Positions 56,661 to 64,000 of a DNA stretch of 64,000 nt are shown piece by piece. The translations under genes and the position numbers were made by a program. The stretch covers positions 145,315,350 to 145,379,349 of the forward strand of contig CM043949.1 of the NCBI GenBank assembly GCA_014529385.2, in the 5' to 3' direction. How positions within the stretch are numbered: position 1 is the stretch's first letter; the number at the start of each line of letters is the position of its first letter. The notes under the pieces were generated by a model. It did no database searches. It was not told where the DNA came from and saw only the letters and a list, made by a program, of their open reading frames with translations. Origin of the DNA: Adiantum capillus-veneris (lineage: Eukaryota; Streptophyta; Polypodiopsida; Polypodiales; Pteridaceae).

Positions 56661-57612
56661 CTCTTCTTCCCCCCTCATGTATTATCTCCATTTCTCTACC
56701 CTTCTACATCATCAACGTTGACAAATCAATCATTACTTAATTGCTTCTAAATTTCAAGTCAAAGGAATAAAACCAATGTCCCATCACATTCCATATTATA
56801 GAAATTGAATGTGTTTTCCAAGGTTCAAATCTCTTCAAATATCTAGTCAACAATTGGATGGAAGTCAAAAGTAAAATCAAGCTCAACGTGGAGAGAAAGG
56901 GGTGGCCCTCAATTGTATAGTTATGGGTTCTATATGGTGGTTATTGGGTTATGCCCCATCCCCTTCTTGAAAAGAAAATCCCCAAACATATCCAAACTAA
57001 TCAATATAGGGATTCATATGTGGACTCTAGAGGAATCTTTGGAACTTCTACGCCATAATGTTTCTCACTTCAAGAGAACTAGCCATAAAATATCAGCTCC
57101 CTCCATTGGAAATGGAACCAATTCTCCACATACTAAATTCCTTTCCTCAAGATTTTCAATGGGCTATCCATCTCTAGGAGCCTCATAGATACTATGCCTT
57201 CACTTGGGAGGGCTCAATCACCCACCTAGATATCCAATCCCATCCTCTCCTCTACATGAAGTTGAATAACAAGTGACAAGTAAAGTAGTCTAAAGCACAA
57301 TGGAAGTTTAAGTTTGAATAATTAATTAGGGGCCCAGTGAGACCAAGCTTTCTTATGTCATCCTTCATAAAGCAATGTATACTAGTGAAAGGTTGGCTAA
57401 AGCTTAGTTAAATTTAGGGGTTTGGTGCAGGTGTTAAAGAGAGCTAGGAACATTATCTCATCTATTTTGGAATTGGTTTCTTAATTTATCAATATTTTCT
57501 CCTTTAAATAAAGTGTTAGATAAATCTTTTACTTGGAAGAAAATCTTGCTAGGAGATCACATAGGAGTCATGACAGAGGTTTGGAACAACGCCAAGGGGA
57601 ATTTTTGTGGAC
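56661..57612 (+). repeat. Block U copy 3, truncated
   Basis: Homologous to 30147-31200 and 8760-7770. It reads MEVKSKIKLNVERKGWPSIV, YGFYMVVIGLCPIP, then MWTLEESLELLRHNVSHFKR. The similarity stops at about 57612, inside the segment before the protease region, where unrelated sequence begins. Confidence 0.65.
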
Positions 57613-59040
57613 CGTCAGCATGGCATCCACCCCCTCTAAATTACTCCAGTATGTGCCAACCATTATTCAAAATACAAGAAAAAACCTATAAACGTATTTA
57701 AGCATTGCCCACTGTGAACATGCTTTGGAAAAATTTCTAATATGTGGCCTTATTAGAATATAAGCTCCTCCAAGATTATAGGGAAAACACAAGGATTTTC
57801 CAGAAGTAGAGTATAATCATGAATCAACACATAAACCATCATGAACCCCACCTGGATCATATGGCATATATGGAAACCGTCCCATGAGCATATACATCTG
57901 CACTGAGATCGAATGGCATATTGATCAATTGACTTGTACCATGCATATAACCGTCTCCTCCTACATCAAAAGCTGACAGAAAATCCTATATACCATAGGG
58001 TAACATCAAATCCCATATAGCAATAGGTATCACTAGATATTTCAATATCCCCTATGCAACTTGATTAGCCAATTGTTGATCATTTATCACGTAGGAGAAT
58101 TTATAAGGCACCTTCACTCCCTCTAGCAATAGAATTCTCGTCCTGCATATCTGAGTACATGAGTTCCCTAGAAAAACTCTCTTCATTGGGCTCCCAATAT
58201 GCATCAGAAAACACTTCCCTAGTTTCTACATGCCCAAAATCTAGTAGAGTCTCATCTAATAACTATATAAGGTTATCATCAACCACATCTTGATAAACTT
58301 GCTTATGCATGAAACCAGATTGCTCGGTAGCCTTTGCATCCGTAACTGAGAATCCTTCCAAATCTTCATCCAATAAGCACATAAGCTTTGGGTCCATCAC
58401 TTCAAAAGAGTCTTACACCTTGCATATCTCAGGATGCAAACTAGGATCTCCACATATCACATGCATACTAGCCACATCTGTTGTAGACTGCTCTTCAACA
58501 TTCTCCCCCTCCAAATATCTATGAACTTTTATAATAAAAAGTTTAGGATGCAGATCAAAGATTGCATCTACTTCCCTATATATATCATTAGCACAATGAA
58601 CCCAATCATACGCAACACCTAGATATTTCACCTCACTATGCACTCCCTTTGAATAAGCATCATTAAGTTTACAATCAGTCTGCCACGTTGTGACCTCTGC
58701 ATCATAAAATCTTGCTAAAGAAGGAGTCTACACTCCCTCTAAATAATCCTTTGCATATCCTCAAGCACATATTATTGCTCATCCAAGCCCTCACAATATG
58801 GTGTATCTAGACCCTATAAATATGATATACCCAAGTCTTGTAGATGCTCATGTACATCCACACCCTGTGAATCCTCACGTGTGAAAATACCCTGTAAATT
58901 TGTATGTCTTTCTCGACCCCATAAATCTTCAGCTTCAACCTTTGGCAAGGAATCTACAATTCCAAGCTTTGCATATACAACTTGGACAACCTTGTAAGGG
59001 CCTGCTCCTAGCCTTTACACAAGGCCAACACATCTAAGCC
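57613..59040 (-). pseudogene. Degenerate coding-like sequence, unidentified
   Basis: On the minus strand several stretches read as protein with sparse stops: GAGPYKVVQVVYAKLGIVDS and LPKVEAEDLWGRERHTNLQG (about 59000-58890), a frame at 58643-58413 (HSEVKYLGVAYDWVHCANDI), and 58410-58110 (VMDPKLMCLLDEDLEGFSVT, DEQSFSRELMYSD-like words). GPYKVV recalls the C-terminal segment of some gypsy polyproteins, but the rest is unfamiliar. It could be the 3' end of another retroelement on the minus strand. Confidence 0.35.
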
Positions 59041-59915
59041 CACGACTTAAAAGATGGAAAAGAAAAAGAAAATAATAGAAAGAAAGAAAATGTTTGAAAA
59101 AAAATTGGGCTTAATTTAAGCACCAAAATATACTCACGAGGCACTTCCGGCTTATGCCATGGGAACATGGACATAACCAATGCATAGGAAATTATCTTTT
59201 CATTTTGAGAAAAATTAGTATAAAGAAAAAGATAAGATACGAGAAAAGGAAAAAGATAAAGATAAAGGAGAAAAGGAGAAGATAAAGATAAGGTGAGTAA
59301 GTAACTTGTTGAAAACGTTATCAAGATAAGTTATGAATGAAAGATAAGTTATAATGTTTCAAGATAAGTGAAAGCACAGCCATAGCCAAACCTCCTTCAC
59401 ACACACACCTCCTACACACACACACACACACACGTGAACGCACGTGCGCGCACACACACACACATATGTCCATGAGAAGCCATGGTCAAAACCCTAATCA
59501 AATTTGTCAAAGCTTGTTTTTCTTCTTCACACTACACTATCCCCCTCCTCTCTCCTACTTCTCAGGATTTCCATAGCTTGAATCCCCTTTGCCTCTTACC
59601 ATTCTCTTATTCCAAGTAGCCAAATTGGTGGTCTTCAAGCGAAGTGGAGAACCAACTACATCCAAAGCAAGGAGAAGAGTGGACCATACACACACTAAGG
59701 TAATGGTTTCTTGTTTTTTTTATGATCTTGCACTTGCTTGAAAGTGATTTACTTTCATTCTTACATAAATTAATGCTTAAGCTCTCATTTTTCCATAAGC
59801 ACACTTTTACTTGCGAAGAATAAATAATTACTTAATTTTATTTTTTCTCTCTAATTATGGTTCTTTACTAATCATAACTACATTTTGCTACTAACAACTA
59901 ACCTGGATATTATTT
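59041..59915. other. Non-coding stretch with GATAAG-rich and (CA)n segments
   Basis: Purine-rich GATAAAGATAAGG-like short repeats lie at about 59225-59370 and a CA run at about 59399-59465. No gene is supported. Confidence 0.5.
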
Positions 59916-60400
59916 CAAGTTTCGTTGTTTCACGTCTACATTACCAGAATAACATGGAATAGAGAGAGTAGAAAGCACTCTCTTTAACCATAGGTGACTG
60001 GAGATCATACTTAAATTTCAAGTTCCGTTCTTTAGATTACCAGACTAATTGCATAGAGAGAGTAGAAACCACTCTCTTTAACCATATGTGACTAGAGATT
60101 ATACTTATATTTCAAGTTCTGTTCTCTAGATTACCAGACTAATATGGCATAGAGAGAGTAGAAAGCACTCTCTTTAACCTTAGGTAACTAGAGATCATAT
60201 TTTTATTTCAAGTTCCATTCTGTAAATTACTGTACTAATATGGCATACAGAGAGTAGAAAGCACTCTCTTTAACCATAGGTGACTGGAGATCATACTTAA
60301 ATTTCAAGTTCCGTTCTCTAGACTACCATATTAATATGGCATAGAGAGAGTAGAGATCACTCTCTCTTTAAGCATAGGTGACTGGAGATCATACTAAAAT
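59916..60400. repeat. ~96-bp minisatellite, five units
   Basis: Units start CAAGTT at 59916, 60019, 60113, 60209 and 60305. Each contains CATAGAGAGAGTAGAAAGCA, CTCTCTTTAACCATAGGTGA and CTGGAGATCATAC. GAGAGAGTAGA and ACTCTCTTTAA within a unit form a weak inverted pair. Units differ by a few bases each. Confidence 0.9.
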
Positions 60401-62540
60401 AGCATGCATGTTAGATGATGATTATTATCTGTGCATATCCTTAAACCCCGCTAGAAATATCTTTTCTATTTTTAAGATACACGAGTTAATTGTCACATAA
60501 TCATGGACAATTAATTATTGGAAATTTTGGAACTAACGTTTCTATTCAAAGTGGCATTATAATGTACTATAAAAAAGAATGCTCTTATACAATGTTCACT
60601 AGTTTTTCTTTAAATTTAAGAAATAGGATTTTTCTTCTTTCAAAGAGAAAAAGAGCATGTGTGTAAGATTTTTTTAGTGATACCAATAAAGTTAATACTA
60701 ATTCTCTCAAGGAGAGTTAAGTTCTGAAGGGTAGCCTTATGTTAATCAAAGGAGTTTTTCCTTGGAAGTGGTAATTTCCTTCCAATTAAGGTTATCCCTC
60801 CCCTTCGTATCAATTGGAAAGTCTCGAAACCATAAGCCTCTTCTAGGTACATAATTAATCCTCTCCACCATAGCAAAGGTATGCCGAAATCCCTTCTTAA
60901 AGAAGAATTTGTTAATCATTCATACACTATTACACAAGAGTTTTTCACTACACTAGCATGTCCACTCTTAGGAATATCGCATTTTCACTCTTATACTATG
61001 ATGCATGGAAGGGTTTCACTCTTGCAGAAGCAATCAGAGGAAGTTTCTTGATTATTTGTCTCAAGATTGCAACTTCGTGTATTCCTAAGTTTTGTGTTTA
61101 CCACGCATAGATCATACCGAAGCAAAACCCATTGTAGAAAGCGTATGCATTGTTCGTTTCAAGTTTTTCTACTTTCCAATTTGTTTGCAAATTTGAATGG
61201 GAGCTTCACGGATATTGTGATTGTATTGCTTGAACATAAAACTCCCATAGCTACCATGGAGATGTCTCATGGATGGCAAATGATTCAAAGGGACCAAAAT
61301 GGGATTCGTCAAAGTCAAGGTTAACTTGAAACTTACCTCGAGACAAAACCTTAAACTCCCAAGAGACTCGTTGTATTTCTCAAGGTCTTTCTTGATTAAA
61401 AATTAAATTTAAACTAGGATTTAAACTTTACCAAAAAGATTTGATGTAGATAACCCTAGCATAACATAGAAGATTTAAGTGTGAACTTTGTCTTACATGC
61501 TTGGAAAATGCCAATGCAAGTGTTTACTTGTGGGATACAACGAGGGATGGTCCTTTTTGGCTAGGACTGATAACTGTTGGTCTATGTTTTGAGCTCCGAT
61601 TCATTCACTACCCTAGAAATGGGATTGAATGGGAGTGAGCCCCAGCCGAGTAATCTGGACTTGCAGATACATCTGGGATCGGTGTAGTCCGGGTAGACCT
61701 GATGCCGACGGAAAAAAGAGTAAGGAAAATGGATCCATGAAGGGATCATGATAAGGGAGGAGGATGTGATTTAATGAAGGAACTATTCTAATTGTTTGGT
61801 AAAAAGGAACCTTGGAAAGGCTAGGAACCTAAATGGGCTATTCCGCAATTGTCCTCATCAGCTGGACAAAGATTTTTCAGCATGAACTTTTGTAGGAAGA
61901 TAGTGAGGTATTGACAAAAATGACATGGGAATATTAAAAAGAGAAACTTTTTCAGTTTGTGCAAGAATAAATGGAGATAGGAACTATAGAAAAGAAATAA
62001 GAAGAAAGAGGACATGATAAAGATATTTGTCTACCTCATCTTTCCTACCAAAGAGAGAATTGAAAATCTGCAAAGATAAGAGACCCGGTACAATATAACT
62101 TGAATATTGCCTTGGGCCCCATGACTATGATTTGGACAATATTTTTCTAGAAATGATGATAGAAAAGAATAAAAAAATAAAAAAGTGAGAGTAAGTCCCA
62201 AGTATTGTTGTTGGACCCTTGTTGAAAACAAATTGGCATTGTAATTTGGGCTTCCAAGTCATTTTTCTAATCTAGCTCTATAATCTTATATTTTGCATTA
62301 CTATGAACACTAGAGACTTTGAAGACATTCCTCTGAAAAGCATGAAATGGGAGAACTTATAAAAAAAACGTTAAAGAAGAGCTTTCCTTGATTTTTAATT
62401 AATTCCCAAATGTAGATTTTGGATTAGATAAAGAGAATCCACCTTTTGAAATGGCTGAGTTTTTATAAATCTACCCTTGAGTATTTGTGAATCTATCACA
62501 AAGAGAAAGTAGTTTGTTTGCCACAGTTGGGACTCGCCTG
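60401..62540. other. AT-rich non-coding stretch before gag
   Basis: No gene is supported. It may be the LTR and leader of the gypsy element whose gag starts near 62558, but no matching second LTR lies in the window and no primer-binding site is convincing. Confidence 0.45.
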
Positions 62541-62557
62541 TAGCCAACACTTCAAAT

Positions 62558-63655
62558 TTGGTGCTTCCTGATACACAAACATCACCAGCACCTCAAGTTG
62601 TCCATGTACCAAATCAGATGTCCCTTGCTATAGCACTTGTAGAAGATTTTGGGCATGACAAGGATTTGAAGGCCCTACTCAAATCTGTGCAACCACGTTC
62701 ATTTTTAGGTGGGACGGGCGATGACGCACCTACTCAACTAGAGGAATGGATAATTCAGATGGATAACTACTTTGCTCTTGTTGGCTACAATGCAGTTGCT
62801 CAAGGTATAATGGGGAGAGCTAAGTTAGAAGGACCGTCAAAAACAGGGTGGAAGCGCAACTCTTGCCAGGTAGCAGAGGTGACCCAAAGCTGGGATGAGT
62901 TAAAGCATCATCTCAAGGAAAGATATCTTCCCCTAGACTACTCCACCACTAAGATGAATGCGTTCCTTTCTTGCAAGCCACACAATAGGTCTGTTGAAGC
63001 TTACTATGAGGAGCTTATCCGACTTTCATGATTTCATGATATGCTTCTCTCATGACAGAAGAAAAAAAGCTAAGTCGCTTCATCCTTGGGCTTGGAGAAG
63101 ATTTGGCTCGCGAAGTAGAGTCCCTTCGACCTGCCTCACTTGCAGACGCTCTAATCCGTGCCAAGTCAAAGCATAAGAGCCTTTTTTAGAGAGGCACTAC
63201 AACCAATAGAAAATGAAAATTTCATTCCTGCCCCATTCCACCCTGTCAAGCAACCAAAGTACCATTTATACCAAAGCCAGATGTCCAACCCCAATAAGAA
63301 GGCTCAGTTTCCTAAAGGAAATGACCCTAGTAATTCAAACCTCTTGTTAACCTTCAGAATCCACCCAATCAAGGGGCACAATTCAAAAACCTTGGAGCAA
63401 GAGGAAGAAATCCAACCCAAGCAAGAAAACCCCCTACCACGTTTTTTCATTCTGAAAGGCCGACTGTCAATCCACCTAGATCAGCAACAGTAAACTTTAT
63501 CGCAGTGAAGGATGAGCTAGATGAACAAGCCAATGTCTATGCTTCCTTGAATGCTAGTGACTGGAATCAGCAATCTCCCATTCTCGAGGCTAACGAAGAG
63601 TTTGAGGAGGAATCTAGGGAAAATTTTAGACATGAAGGATCCGAAGCTACTACAT
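62558..63655 (+). pseudogene. Ty3/gypsy gag of a different family
   Basis: The open frame begins at 62558 without an ATG; the first in-frame Met is in QMSLAIALVEDFG. The Gag core is clear: PTQLEEWIIQMDNYFALVGY, WDELKHHLKERYLPLDYST and VEAYYEELIRLS. The frame breaks near 63030 and resumes in another with KLSRFILGLGEDLAREVESL and ALIRAKSKHKSLF, ending in TAG. A later stretch, TVNFIAVKDELDEQANVYAS to about 63650, continues the protein past a degraded middle. It differs from the other gag genes in the window. Pol would lie beyond the right edge. Confidence 0.8.
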
Positions 63656-64000
63656 AGATAATGGTTTAGGAGGTTTTTGGTAGTCAGCAACAACAATGAG
63701 GCAAAGGAAATCTAAAGAACTAGAAGAGTAGAAGCAAAAAATATTGCTGCAATTGGATCTCAAAAATGCTAAACACTCAATTTTTTATCAGCGAAGCATT
63801 TTTTATGATTGTGATCCAGTAAGTTACTTAGATTGCTATGCAGAGGAGCTGGAGTTACATGGGGTGCCAAAAGAGAAATGGATTGCAAAGTTTGACAGGT
63901 TTGTGATCCCAGATTTCATTGAGCAAGTTTAGGAGCTTCAATAGCAATATATGCGTAGTTGGAGCAATTTTAAAGTTGTAGTTATCCTGAGAACAATGGG
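63656..64000 (+). pseudogene. Unidentified frame at right edge
   Basis: A 62-codon frame (63744-63932) reads KHSIFYQRSIFYDCDPVSYL and KEKWIAKFDRFVIPDFIEQV. It follows the gag remnant after two stops and may be a domain between gag and protease of the same element, or another element. No family is recognised. Confidence 0.3.

Noticed and set aside
59400-59465. CRISPR-like or structured array
   Set aside because: It is only a (CA)n-type run; there are no spacers between fixed repeats anywhere in the window, and the composition and elements are those of a plant nucleus.
62558-62560. Gag start codon at 62558
   Set aside because: The codon there is TTG, not ATG; the true start is either a later Met or upstream of a mutation, so no start was asserted.

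Overview
The window looks like nuclear DNA of a land plant. It is AT-rich, has no bacterial-style gene packing, and consists almost entirely of transposable elements of typical plant families: Ty3/gypsy, Ty1/copia, an APE-type LINE, hAT, CACTA/En-Spm, a Mutator-like MITE and foldback elements. Long (CT/GA)n and poly-G/poly-C tracts are threaded through it. I cannot name the species, and I see no convincing intact host gene. Nearly every coding region is broken by stops and frameshifts. The clear exception is the CACTA transposase.

Layout. 1-4.9 kb: a broken hAT transposase between two ~0.9 kb direct repeats. 4.9-9.4 kb: a minus-strand gypsy copy (copy A) carrying an unknown ~1.4 kb block (block U). 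9.4-10.2 kb: copia integrase and hAT zinc-finger scraps. 10.2-14 kb: no recognisable element, with a GC-richer patch at 11.9-13.2 kb. 14-20.3 kb: a fuller plus-strand copy of the same gypsy family, holding a 255-bp MITE with 9-bp target duplications. 20.4-25 kb: antisense copia, interrupted by a 2.39-kb gag-only LTR element (21800-24187, target duplication TTTAG). 25-34 kb: gypsy RT fragment, block U and a gypsy copy lacking RT, interrupted by a 4.4-kb LINE. 34-41.7 kb: a full-length but mutated chromovirus-type gypsy element (34056-41668, target duplication CTTGT). 41.7-49.5 kb: antisense copia, a 1.76-kb foldback element, an unidentified gene-like stretch and a 406-bp perfect-arm hairpin element. 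49497-56344: a complete 6848-bp CACTA transposon (target duplication AGG). 56.3-57.6 kb: the rest of the interrupted gypsy/U block. 57.6-64 kb: degenerate sequence, a 96-bp minisatellite and the gag of another gypsy element running off the right edge.

Two themes link the regions. First, once the younger insertions are removed, the same chimeric order recurs head to tail: gypsy integrase, a shared linker (block X), antisense copia RT then integrase, a gypsy RT fragment, a CT tract, block U, gypsy protease. This looks like tandem duplication of a copia/gypsy composite. The paralogous copies give empty sites that date the insertions. Second, the CACTA element has intact ends, a target duplication and a five-exon transposase gene that stays in frame for 907 residues. 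It also carries what looks like a captured host heavy-metal-associated (HMA) domain fragment. It is the most likely recently active element here.
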